DNA of 64,000 nt from an uncultured Bacteroidales bacterium (GCA_900542355.1 UQNE01000001.1:186001-250000); one strand, 5' to 3'. Shown: positions 50,734-59,409, counted from the stretch's first letter. Numbers and translations are program-made. The notes: generated from the sequence alone by a model not told the origin.

Positions 50734-53265
50734 CTATTGCGGGGCAGAGAGGAGCATACCGGAAGCCGAGAAAAGGCGGTCGGCACAGCGGATATAGAGG
50801 TGTCCGTTGCTTAGGAACTTGGTCGGCACGGCGGCATCGGCAGAGGTAGCAGGGATAGCCACAAAGGGTATGTCGGGATCGTAATACAAGACCGCCGCGG
50901 GGGAGTAGTTGTAGAGGTCGTCGTAGGCAAAAGCGGCATAGTAGCAGGGTTGGGAGGCGTCCCACGAAACATCGGTATAAGCCTCGGCATCTCCATCATA
51001 GATACGCTCTCCGTCGGTGATGTCGGCGGGGGCAGCGTCGGCCTTGCGCACGATGACGGTGGATTGATAGTCGGGCGCAGGGAAGACCTCACCCCCTAAA
51101 CGGAGGTCGGCGATAGCCACCGAACCCGAACAAGCAGAGGATGAGGGAATGACGAAATGGATACCCTTGATATGATTGCAGGCGTTGCGGGCGTCGGTAT
51201 TGGCGTGCCAATCAAAAGCCTCGAAGGTACGCATATCGAGCGATACATGCGTCCAAACCGTTTTCGACAGGCGCACCGACTCGTTGTACCACCAGTCGTC
51301 TGCCTTATCGGCAGGGAGGTTGTTGCCATTGGCATCGCTGTAGATAACCAGGCGGAGCGCATTCTTAGAGCCATCGCCTTTGTACCAGAAAGAGAGGGTG
51401 TAGGTATCGGATAGGTCGGCAGTCTGCGGGAATATATACGCCGCCGAGCCTTGTCCCCATGCCTTAGCGACGGTGTAATCGATCTGCACGGCTTGGGTGC
51501 CCTCTCTGCCCTCGACGACAGACAACGAGGCACTGCCTTCGTCGTCATCATCGATGACTTGGAAAGCGGGGTCGATAGTGCCATCTACTACCGTCAGCCC
51601 CCGCTCCCGATGAATGAGGTGCGTCGGGTTGAGCCACGAGAGAGCGATGTGATCGCCTTGGCGGGCATACCCGAAGCGCGTGGGAGCGGGCGGGGCTACG
51701 GTGTCGGAAATCAAAACAACAGGGGCTGCTGCCATGCGATAGACTGTGGTGTCGGCATTGGTGATGGCAGCATAGATATAGTATGTACCTTTAGGCGTAA
51801 GATGACGGACATGCCAAGTGTAGGAGTGCATACCATTGGCACCGCTTAGGTCTTTGGCGATGAGCGTACCTTGCTCGGGTCGGTCGGAGAGGGTATAGTA
51901 GAGGCTGACGGTAGCAGGCGTGGTGCTCGAGGCAGAGTAGCGGATAACCAACGAGTCGGTTACTTCGCCCGTAGCGGCGTTCGGCTGAGTGATATAGACC
52001 GACGGCAGCGGCTTGTCGTCCAACGAGAAAGTGTAGGAATAGAACTGCGTGCCGACCGAGTCGTAGGTATTAAGCAAGAGCGAGTTGCCGTCGGCCGACA
52101 TATCGAGGGTGGAGAAACAACTCACCTTGCGATACATCAGCGTGTAGGCCGCATCGGGCAGCGTGGTAACCTGCGCATAGTTGGAGTTGCGGCCACAGCC
52201 CGGGCGTACATAGTTAACGCCAGCTTTCTGCGCATGCTCGAAACTATGGTCGTCGCCAGCGAAACAGATGATATGCTTGCCTTGGCGAGCATACTGCTCC
52301 AAAAGCGGACGGATAATCGTATGGTTCTCCTCGTTCCACTGACCATGGTAGCCGGAAGTAGTGATACCTACATGGGCGTAGATAAGTATCCACTTAGAGG
52401 TGCTGTTGCGGAGTTGGTCATCGAGCCAGCGGTACTGCTTAGAGCCCTTAGCAAAAGAGGGACTATCGTAGGTGGCGTCGAAATTGTTATTCAGATTCAG
52501 GCAGATAATCTGCGCATCGCCATAGAGGAAAGAGAAATATGCCTCACCGCGCGGGTCGATCACCGGTCCCTCGCTCTCACCATGCGAGAAAGAGGAGAAA
52601 TAGTCGTAGTAGGTGTGGTAGTTGGTGAACCCTGCGGGGTGAGCCGACTCTTGGAGGTAAGTCTCATGGTTGCCGATAGCACCCGAGAAAGTAACCTGCG
52701 AGAGGAAGGGTTTGCCCGGGGTGAAGAACGATTCGTTCCACGCACGCTCCCAACCATGATTGACAAAGTCGCCGATAAACATTGCAAAGTCGGGTTGCAG
52801 GGTCGCCGTGATGAAGGTCTGCTCGTTCTCCCAGTTGTGGCACGAGTTCTCGTGTATATCAGAGAGCATAAAGAGGCGGAACGGCGTATTCTTCTCAGGT
52901 GCAGTCTTGCAACTGCTCACCAACGCATCTTGGCGCGTACCGTCACCCACAGCGTAGTAGTAGCGCGTAAAAGGCTGCAAACCTGTGAGTTCCACTATAT
53001 GAACAAAGCCTTCGCCCTCGATATACCAACCGCTGCGAGAGGTCACTACTTGGTCCAATCGGTCGGGCGATGTACCATAGCGCACCTGCCCCATCGACAC
53101 GGTGTCCGCCGTCTGCCACAGGATACGCACGCTGCTCGTCGTAGGCGACATACTATACGGATTCTTGACAAGCGTATAAGGCTGCGAAGCCGATGGCATA
53201 GCCGTACAGGTCAGAGAGAGGAGAGCAAGGACCGATGCCAAAAGACTGACTTTGATTGCTTTCAT
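50734..53265 (-). CDS. secreted purple-acid-phosphatase-like metallophosphoesterase with accessory domains
   Basis: This 843-residue exported protein has a signal peptide (to about residue 22). An FnIII-like purple acid phosphatase N-domain (PYSMSPTTSSVRILWQT to about 120) leads to a calcineurin-like domain with LSDIHENS, GDFVNHG and GAIGNHETY. The last metal motif is GDDHSFEH where G-H-x-H is expected, so the first His is replaced by Asp and activity may differ. A beta-sandwich and a jelly-roll domain (IHFVIPSSSACSGSVAIADL) follow. The tail FLSNGHLYIRCADRLFSASG is a worn version of the shared C-terminal motif. It is 42 bp after the beta-helix gene, hence part of the second cluster. Confidence 0.85.
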   Translation of the reverse strand: MKAIKVSLLASVLALLSLTCTAMPSASQPYTLVKNPYSMSPTTSSVRILWQTADTVSMGQVRYGTSPDRLDQVVTSRSGWYIEGEGFVHIVELTGLQPFTRYYYAVGDGTRQDALVSSCKTAPEKNTPFRLFMLSDIHENSCHNWENEQTFITATLQPDFAMFIGDFVNHGWERAWNESFFTPGKPFLSQVTFSGAIGNHETYLQESAHPAGFTNYHTYYDYFSSFSHGESEGPVIDPRGEAYFSFLYGDAQIICLNLNNNFDATYDSPSFAKGSKQYRWLDDQLRNSTSKWILIYAHVGITTSGYHGQWNEENHTIIRPLLEQYARQGKHIICFAGDDHSFEHAQKAGVNYVRPGCGRNSNYAQVTTLPDAAYTLMYRKVSCFSTLDMSADGNSLLLNTYDSVGTQFYSYTFSLDDKPLPSVYITQPNAATGEVTDSLVIRYSASSTTPATVSLYYTLSDRPEQGTLIAKDLSGANGMHSYTWHVRHLTPKGTYYIYAAITNADTTVYRMAAAPVVLISDTVAPPAPTRFGYARQGDHIALSWLNPTHLIHRERGLTVVDGTIDPAFQVIDDDDEGSASLSVVEGREGTQAVQIDYTVAKAWGQGSAAYIFPQTADLSDTYTLSFWYKGDGSKNALRLVIYSDANGNNLPADKADDWWYNESVRLSKTVWTHVSLDMRTFEAFDWHANTDARNACNHIKGIHFVIPSSSACSGSVAIADLRLGGEVFPAPDYQSTVIVRKADAAPADITDGERIYDGDAEAYTDVSWDASQPCYYAAFAYDDLYNYSPAAVLYYDPDIPFVAIPATSADAAVPTKFLSNGHLYIRCADRLFSASGMLLSAPQ

Positions 53266-53307
53266 TATGGTGTATGTTTAGGTGAGGTTATTCTGTAAGC
53301 AGGCATG

Positions 53308-55398
53308 TTATTCTATGGTCATACCTTGTGCGTTGTAGCGAACACCCGCACGGATAATTATAAGTTGACCATTCTCAATGCGTTTCACTACCGGCATTGC
53401 TATCTCCGAAGCCTCGATAGAAGTAGCCTTCACGATAGCCGAAGCGTGGGCGGGAGCAGAGGTATTGCCCAGGTCGTCTAAGGCAAAAGCCGAGTAGAAA
53501 TAGGCGCCGTCGGCGAGAGCCGCATCGGTATAGTTCTCTGCCGTACCCTCATAAACCACCGTACCGTCTGTAATAGAAACAGGATAATCGGTGGTGCTGC
53601 GGACGATAACGGTCTTGTCGTAGTCAGCCACAGGCGGAACGATACCCGTCATCGTTACATTGTTGAGCGTGAAAGTGCCTTGCGCAGAAGCGTCGCCCAC
53701 AGAAACGACAAAGTAGATAGCAGTAATATTCGTGCCATCGAAGGTGTCGCCTTTCTGACCGTTGTGCCAAGTGAGTTTGGTGAATTGGTCGAGGGTGATA
53801 GTTTGCATCTTATTCTCAGAGAGGGAGATATAGGCATACCACCAGTCGTAACCGTTCTGCTCGATAGTAAGGCGGATATTATGGCTCTCGCCGTTGCCTT
53901 TCAGGTCGAAGGAGATGGCAGTCAGCACCTCAGCAGGGTCGGTAGGAACAAGTTTGATGCCACAGTCTTCCCAAGCGGCAGCGGTCTGATAAGTAACGCT
54001 CAGTCCGTCTTCTGCCGTAGCGAAGGTAGCCGTTGCGCCGCCGGTAGCATACGCCTCAACACCCGTAGTGCCTTGCGCAAGCGTATAGAAGGAGGTAGCT
54101 ACGGGAACGGGATGAGTAGGATTAGACCAAGCAAGGAGAACATCACTATTGGTAGGAACGGCTGTCATATCGGTGATAGCACGAGGTGCGCGGGTATCGG
54201 GTACGATAGTGAGCGGTGCGGCAGAAACAGCCGAAACGGTGCGGGTAGCATTGCTAAGCGTAGCGCGCAGATAGTAAGTACCGGCGGGCATAGTGCGGAT
54301 ATTCCAATCGTAAGTGAGCGTAGAGAGAGGCAAGCGGGAAGCGATCTTTGTCCAAGTGGTTTGGTCAGCAGAGTAATCAAGTGCGATTGTACCCGTACCC
54401 TCCGGGTCGATTGCCGAGAGGGAGATGGTGTAGAGGTCGGTTGCCGACTCGGCAGTGGCAAGGCTGAGCAGCGAAACGGTCATCTGCGCTTCTGCCACAG
54501 TCCAACGCGGGTCGCCGATATTGCTCTCATCGGTGGCTTTGCCTTTGAGCGGAGAGGTTGCACGAAAATTGAAATTACCGTTAGCAGGGTCGATAAACTG
54601 CGGGTCTGCCTCGGTGTTCTCTATCAGATCCACACTGCTGTTTGAGCGAGGGGCTTTGGTGTTGTAATAGACGCAATAGCCTACCGTACCGCGGTAGATA
54701 GAGATACAGTACTCCGCACCCTCGTTGCTCGGGTTGGCTACAACGCAGTTGCTGACAATCACCTCGTTCTTGTCGTTCTCGCTCTTGATGGGGCGGACAC
54801 CGTTGTTATAGAAAGTGCAGTGGTCAATCGTGGCATTGGTGGCCTCTTTGATATAGACTGCACCGGCACCGGAGTGGTTGGTAAAAGTACTGTTACTAAT
54901 CGAGGCCTTACCGCTGACCTTTCCATATACATAGACTGCCCCTGCCTCAACAGAAGAGCCGTCGAAGATACAGTTCTTGATAGTCAGGTTTTTGATAGTC
55001 TGACCGCTGCTTAGGTAATACGCACGGCCAGAGGAAGCCGACTGGTCGAAAGAGCAATCCTCTATGGTAACGGAGAAATCACCGCCCGCTGTGGTACGAA
55101 TAATATGTTCGCCTGTAGTGGAGATATTCAATCCCTTGAGCAGGAACTCGGCATTGGGTTCAATGCGATAGATCTGCAGATTAGGTGTAGCATTTTGGGC
55201 AGCACGAATAGTGAGGGCTTTGTCAACCTTGATACTACTCGTCTGCTTATAATCGCCCGAGGTAAGTTCGATTACATCGCCCGCCTCAGCACTTCTAATA
55301 GCGTCGTTGATATTATCGCCCGGGTTGAGCGTTATTACTGCCGCATGGGCTGAAAAAGCAACTAAGAGAGTTACTACCAGGGAGGAAAGTTTTTTCAT
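53308..55398 (-). CDS. secreted parallel beta-helix protein with C-terminal accessory domains
   Basis: This 696-residue exported protein (signal ending FSAHA) has an N-terminal right-handed beta-helix (about 20-300). The repeats include TIKNLTIKNCIFDGSS, ASISNSTFTNHSGAGAVYI and ATIDHCTFYNNGVRPIKS, as in DUF4957/pectate-lyase-like or chondroitinase-B-like proteins. No clear catalytic residues could be assigned. An Fn3-like part (about 300-430) and a galactose-binding-like domain (about 440-630) follow. The tail RIENGQLIIIRAGVRYNAQG is the shared motif. It lies between two phosphatase-like genes on the same strand. Confidence 0.8.
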   Translation of the reverse strand: MKKLSSLVVTLLVAFSAHAAVITLNPGDNINDAIRSAEAGDVIELTSGDYKQTSSIKVDKALTIRAAQNATPNLQIYRIEPNAEFLLKGLNISTTGEHIIRTTAGGDFSVTIEDCSFDQSASSGRAYYLSSGQTIKNLTIKNCIFDGSSVEAGAVYVYGKVSGKASISNSTFTNHSGAGAVYIKEATNATIDHCTFYNNGVRPIKSENDKNEVIVSNCVVANPSNEGAEYCISIYRGTVGYCVYYNTKAPRSNSSVDLIENTEADPQFIDPANGNFNFRATSPLKGKATDESNIGDPRWTVAEAQMTVSLLSLATAESATDLYTISLSAIDPEGTGTIALDYSADQTTWTKIASRLPLSTLTYDWNIRTMPAGTYYLRATLSNATRTVSAVSAAPLTIVPDTRAPRAITDMTAVPTNSDVLLAWSNPTHPVPVATSFYTLAQGTTGVEAYATGGATATFATAEDGLSVTYQTAAAWEDCGIKLVPTDPAEVLTAISFDLKGNGESHNIRLTIEQNGYDWWYAYISLSENKMQTITLDQFTKLTWHNGQKGDTFDGTNITAIYFVVSVGDASAQGTFTLNNVTMTGIVPPVADYDKTVIVRSTTDYPVSITDGTVVYEGTAENYTDAALADGAYFYSAFALDDLGNTSAPAHASAIVKATSIEASEIAMPVVKRIENGQLIIIRAGVRYNAQGMTIE

Positions 55399-55490
55399 GT
55401 TTATGGTTTATTTAGGGTTTATCCAATAGTTAGGCGCGTAGAACCATGTTCTCTTGATGGTTGGCTACGCATAGCAGACAAGCATATCCC

Positions 55491-55522
55491 AAGTAGGGCG
55501 GGGCGTATTCCCCACCCTACTT
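55491..55522 (-). terminator. GC-rich hairpin after the beta-helix/phosphatase gene
   Basis: AAGTAGGG-C-GGGG (55491-55503) pairs with CCCC-A-CCCTACTT (55510-55522), 12 pairs and one mismatch, 6-nt loop, 11 bp beyond the stop of the upstream gene. It may reduce read-through into the next gene. Confidence 0.6.
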
Positions 55523-55533
55523 AGTAATTAGGT

Positions 55534-58500
55534 CTATTGCTCGCTCTGCTCGAGTTGCTCGCGGGAGTATTTTCTTCCCAGCAGGTCGTAGAAATCCTGT
55601 CCCTTAGCGATGAGCAGTTGGCCTTTGTACAAGGTCTTAAACACACCGTTTTGGGTCTCGGCAGGCAAGGTATGGATATCGAGGTAGGTATTATCCACAT
55701 TGCGCTTGATAACAATCTGATCGTAGAGTTGGCGCGTCTGGAAGACACTGGTCTTATAGGTGGAAACAACCATCGAGTCGGCATTCACGGTGATCTCCGA
55801 GTAGGCAGGTGCACCCGGTTGTCCGAACTTACCGGTGAAGAGGTCATAGTAGTTCTCCACCTTGGTTTTCTCGTAGTGTTCATCCATCTCCTCGCGACTG
55901 TAAGGATAGTAGCGTTTGCGACCGCAGGTAGCCCCCACAAAATAGAGAGAACCGTTGTCGGTGGTGAATACACCGCCCTCTTTACCCGTCATATTGGTAG
56001 ATGCGTCTTGGGCTACCGAACGGACATCAGCGATGTCGGCAAGGAGCGGTGTCTTGGTCTCAGGGTCAACAGGACCAATAACCTCGTAGGTATGGTCGTG
56101 TCCTTGGAGAACAAGATCGATATGCAGGTCTTTGAAGACAGGCATCAGGATAGCACGGAAGAGTTGAGACTCCTCGTCGATCTGGTGGCCGCTACCGCAG
56201 AACAGGTTCTTATGCACCAGGGCTACACGCCACTTGGTGTCGGGGTGCTTGGCTACCTCACGGCGCATCCATTGTGCCACATCGTTTTGCAGATAAGCGC
56301 AAGTGCCTGAGAGAATGTTATACTGCCCCTTCCAATAGTCCTGGTGGCTATACACAAGGAAGAGTACATCGCCATAGACAAAAGAGTAAGTAGTGCCGTC
56401 AAACTGTGGCTTAATCTGCGCATTGCTCTTAAACGAGTTGTCCGTATTGAAGTGGTAGGTATAGTTAAGGTTGGGCGAATCGTCGTGGTTGCCATCGGTA
56501 GGCGCACATGGCATAATACTCAACATCGGGCGCATAGAACGCTCAAACCACTGCTCCCATTCCCACTCAGAGTTGTCCGCCGTACCCGTCTCTACAAAGT
56601 CGCCCGGAAAAAGCAGGAAGCGTGCATCAGACGAGTACTTGGCAGCCGTATTAGCACACTGCTCTGCCTTAGAGACATACTCCTCGTCTTGCAAGTGCGA
56701 GTCGGTCATGTAGAGGAAAGAGAACGACTGTTTGTCAGCAGGCGCGGTGGTGAAAGTGCGGATCTCGCTCCATGCGTTGTCCGTACCGACACGGTAACTA
56801 TAGGTCGTATTCGGTTGTAATCCCGTGGCTACCACCTTGTGGCTCACATAGCGGTAAGCAGTTTTGGTCGGCATACCGGTGGCTTTGATAACGCCACTCA
56901 GGCTCACCGCATAGCGCAGCGGTTTGGTGGTGGTAGGCGTAGCGGTGAACTCGATTGGCTTAACGAAGTCGGCGGCCGTAGCATCCGCAGAGGCTACCAA
57001 TTGGACACGCCCTGCCTCCTGCCCCTCGTTGGTGAACCATGCGAAGCCCATCTGAGTGGTCGGGTCGCCGTTGATATTCGCCACAACACAGTAGGGGTAT
57101 TGCTTGGGGACTAACTTAATAATCTGTTCGCGCATGGCTTGCAGGTTATCCTCGATGCTATCGGCGCGTGCCGCCTCTTTGGCTGCCCAGAAGGGAATAA
57201 AAGAGGGGATTGTATAGTCTGCCATCGGGTAGAGAGAATCGGCTGCAAGCACCTCGCGATGGATAATCACAATCGGTTTAGGTGATACCACTACCACGCA
57301 ACTTGCTTTCTTGCCGCCACTCTTCGTGGTTACGCTGACGGTAGTCGTACCTACGGCGATACCGGTTACTTGTCCCTCGTCGCTGACTGTGGCAATCCCT
57401 GTATTGGCTGCCGACCACGAGGTCTGTTTATCGGAAGCGTTTTGGGGCATTACAACGGCTGCCAACCACGCCTGCTGATCCTCTACAATACGCAGTGTAT
57501 CGAGCGTGATAGACACGCTTGCCACTGCCACTGCGGGTGCCGAGGGGTTGAACTCATAAGCACCTACATCGTAGCCCTTGCCTAATGGACGAGCATTGCC
57601 TCCCAAGTCTTCTGCCACAGCCCCCTTGGCTTGTCCCAGGTCGATAAGCGGAGAGGTACTCATCAGCGAGAAATCGGCTGCACGCATAGCAGCGATGTCG
57701 GCTTCAGAAGTCGGATAACCCACAAAATGGGTAGGCGACTTAAACCGCGGACCCCGTGCGTCCATATTCTGGCGACTGAGTTTCATTGCCGAGTAAGCAT
57801 ACTCAAAGCCATCGTCGGAGGCGTTCTTACCCGAGAGGCGACTCGTATCGGCTACATAGTTAGCAGGATCGCCAAAGCCCTCTTCGGGGAGGTTGTTCCA
57901 AGTGATAGTATTGATACATACACCGTCGCTATGCAGACCCGCATACTGGCTTCCGTAGTTGCATGCAAAAGTGCAGTTGATGATACTGCCCGTGGGGTTG
58001 TAAGCACCGCCGGAGTTAGGCCAAGCGGTGATAGAAGCGGAGTTGTTGTGAATAAGGCAGTTCTCCAAGCGACCGCCGTTCTCGTTGTACACCGCCGCTC
58101 CGAAACGCCCTTGGTTGCCGCGGAAGATAGTATTCTGTATCAGTCCGCCGTCGTTACGCACGGTGGCATCGCTTGCTGCGTAGCAGAGTTCAATCACACA
58201 ATCACGAATCGTACCACCCTCGTTGTAGAAAGCCCCTTGCTTCGAACCGGAGCAGGCAGTAATCGTGCAATGGCGCAAGATCACATTCTTACGCAAATAG
58301 CCGCAGCCATACGACTGCGAATGTTGCGCATTGCGGAAGGTAATACCGTCTATATAAGTAGGCGTGCTGCAAGCAGCATCGTACTTGATAAGGATATAGG
58401 TGTCTAAGCCCGTACCATCAACAATAGTGGGATTAGCAGCAATATCTCGCTTACCTGTAGCGGCATCATATCCGCCCATTATCGAAACTCCGTCTTTGAT

Positions 58501-58716
58501 AACAATCTGCTCGTTCCAAACACCGGCACTGACACGAATGGTATCGCCTTTCGATGCCGCACTGACAGCCGATTTGATAGAACTGAGCGAACTATTCCAC
58601 GCCTTGCCGGAACCTGTACCGGCAGGCGAAACATAGATATTAGCGGCTTGTGCCACGCATGCGGTGCCTAAAAAAGCCACCGATAGAAAAGCCACTGCAA
58701 GAAAACGATTCTTCAT
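55534..58716 (-). CDS. secreted multidomain protein: beta-helix, Ig-like (BIG2) and purple-acid-phosphatase-like domains
   Basis: This exported protein of about 1060 residues has these parts in order. Signal peptide (ending VAQA); right-handed beta-helix (about 25-390; NVILRHCTITACSGSKQGAFYNEGG and similar turns); BIG2 domain (about 400-480; NASDKQTSWSAANTGIATVS). Then a phosphatase N-domain (TGLQPNTTYSYRVGTDNAWSE) and a calcineurin-like domain with TDSHLQDE, FPGDFVETG, TDGNHDDS, ALVHKNLFCGSG and GHDHTYEV, all metal motifs being complete. The tail KGQLLIAKGQDFYDLLGR is related to the shared C-terminal motif. The frame is open to 58755, but a -7 element lies there, so MKNRFLAVAF at 58716 is the start. 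It heads the second cluster. Confidence 0.87.
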   Translation of the reverse strand: MKNRFLAVAFLSVAFLGTACVAQAANIYVSPAGTGSGKAWNSSLSSIKSAVSAASKGDTIRVSAGVWNEQIVIKDGVSIMGGYDAATGKRDIAANPTIVDGTGLDTYILIKYDAACSTPTYIDGITFRNAQHSQSYGCGYLRKNVILRHCTITACSGSKQGAFYNEGGTIRDCVIELCYAASDATVRNDGGLIQNTIFRGNQGRFGAAVYNENGGRLENCLIHNNSASITAWPNSGGAYNPTGSIINCTFACNYGSQYAGLHSDGVCINTITWNNLPEEGFGDPANYVADTSRLSGKNASDDGFEYAYSAMKLSRQNMDARGPRFKSPTHFVGYPTSEADIAAMRAADFSLMSTSPLIDLGQAKGAVAEDLGGNARPLGKGYDVGAYEFNPSAPAVAVASVSITLDTLRIVEDQQAWLAAVVMPQNASDKQTSWSAANTGIATVSDEGQVTGIAVGTTTVSVTTKSGGKKASCVVVVSPKPIVIIHREVLAADSLYPMADYTIPSFIPFWAAKEAARADSIEDNLQAMREQIIKLVPKQYPYCVVANINGDPTTQMGFAWFTNEGQEAGRVQLVASADATAADFVKPIEFTATPTTTKPLRYAVSLSGVIKATGMPTKTAYRYVSHKVVATGLQPNTTYSYRVGTDNAWSEIRTFTTAPADKQSFSFLYMTDSHLQDEEYVSKAEQCANTAAKYSSDARFLLFPGDFVETGTADNSEWEWEQWFERSMRPMLSIMPCAPTDGNHDDSPNLNYTYHFNTDNSFKSNAQIKPQFDGTTYSFVYGDVLFLVYSHQDYWKGQYNILSGTCAYLQNDVAQWMRREVAKHPDTKWRVALVHKNLFCGSGHQIDEESQLFRAILMPVFKDLHIDLVLQGHDHTYEVIGPVDPETKTPLLADIADVRSVAQDASTNMTGKEGGVFTTDNGSLYFVGATCGRKRYYPYSREEMDEHYEKTKVENYYDLFTGKFGQPGAPAYSEITVNADSMVVSTYKTSVFQTRQLYDQIVIKRNVDNTYLDIHTLPAETQNGVFKTLYKGQLLIAKGQDFYDLLGRKYSREQLEQSEQ

Positions 58717-58752
58717 AGTGTGTAACATAAGGCGTTGAGTATTTAACTGCTG

Positions 58753-58760
58753 CAAAATTA
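58753..58760 (-). promoter_or_regulatory. -7 element of the second cluster
   Basis: TAATTTTG on the - strand matches the consensus; no TTTG was found at the right -33 distance. The leader would be about 35 nt. Nearby TTTCGTG occurs twice on the - strand (within 58771-58790), spaced 14 bp, possibly a further regulatory site. Confidence 0.58.
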
Positions 58761-58873
58761 CACTTTTTCACACGAAAGTTTCGGCACGAAAATATGCCGT
58801 ACAACATAAAACGACCAAAATACGCATAATACTCTGAAAATCTATCTATTACACACAAATTAGCACAAAATAA

Positions 58874-58894
58874 AACTTACGAAATGTTACGAAA
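58874..58894 (-). promoter_or_regulatory. candidate DeoR/AgaR operator, copy 2
   Basis: Read on the - strand: TTTCGTAAC, A, TTTCGTAAG, TT. It matches the block beside the DeoR gene (46909-46929) in 20 of 21 positions. It lies 114 bp upstream of the cluster's -7 element, about the same distance as copy 1 has to the agaS -7. Confidence 0.65.
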
Positions 58895-59116
58895 AAGCCA
58901 AAAAGAAAAAGGAATAAAAGAACAACAGAATACACCAAAGAAACAACGAAATAGACAAAAGGAATAGTTTTAATAACCTTTTAATAGTCCCCAATCAGAG
59001 CAATCAATGGCCAATTAACTGCAATTAACGGAGCCCCATGTCCCCGCTATGCAACATTCCCCCGTGAGGGGCTTGGGGAGGTCTTAAATGGAGAACCGAC
59101 GCACGGCGAAAGGAAT

Positions 59117-59149
59117 TAATGTCTAATTACATGGCAATTATATGTTTCC
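59117..59149 (-). repeat. 11-bp AT-rich array
   Basis: On the - strand: CATATAATTGC, CATGTAATTAG, ACATTAATTCC. It shares TAATTAGACATTAATT with 9709-9724. Confidence 0.65.
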
Positions 59150-59197
59150 TATTCAGCCGTTTTGCTTACATTTTGTCAAACCGACCTACAGCCGTTT

Positions 59198-59230
59198 TTG
59201 TCGAACTCTTGTCGAGACCTTATCGAGACC
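59198..59230 (-). repeat. 11-bp array of the GGTCTCGA type, copy 3
   Basis: On the - strand: GGTCTCGATAA, GGTCTCGACAA, GAGTTCGACAA. It matches 9994-10026 unit by unit with few changes, in inverted orientation. Confidence 0.82.
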
Positions 59231-59340
59231 TAAGCCTCATCTGCCAAATATCATTCTGCTACTTTTACACCGCTTTTGCTAACATACCATTAGCGGTAAT
59301 AAAATTACGCTTTTTTCTGCATATATGCAACGATAAAACA

Positions 59341-59396
59341 AGAAAATGCACTCAATGAGTGCATTTTCTATTCATATCCTGCACTCAATGAGTGCA
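59341..59396. repeat. twin palindromes 33 bp apart
   Basis: TGCACTCAATGAGTGCA (17 bp, perfect palindrome around a central A) occurs at 59347-59363 and 59380-59396. The first is extended to a 14-bp stem (59341-59354 with 59356-59369). The 33-bp step equals three 11-bp units. They lie 13 bp beyond the pepD stop and may act as a terminator or as a protein-binding pair. Confidence 0.75.
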
Positions 59397-59409
59397 AAAT
59401 CGCTTAATA

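Larger units (their letters stand above)
58717..59409. other. 693-bp non-coding control region and repeats between cluster 2 and pepD
   Basis: No gene is supported. The region holds a -7 element (58753-58760), an operator-like block (58874-58894), A-rich sequence, a GC-rich patch (CCCCCGTGAGGGGCTTGGGG, 59070-59089), two 11-bp arrays (59117-59149, 59198-59230) and twin palindromes (59341-59396). Confidence 0.65.

Noticed and set aside
51871..53298. 475-residue ORF opposite to the phosphatase-like gene
   Set aside because: Antisense shadow of a gene with signal peptide and metal motifs; arginine-rich with no domain features.
59119..59358. 79-residue ORF on the + strand
   Set aside because: Made largely of the two 11-bp arrays and a palindrome; no sign of protein selection.
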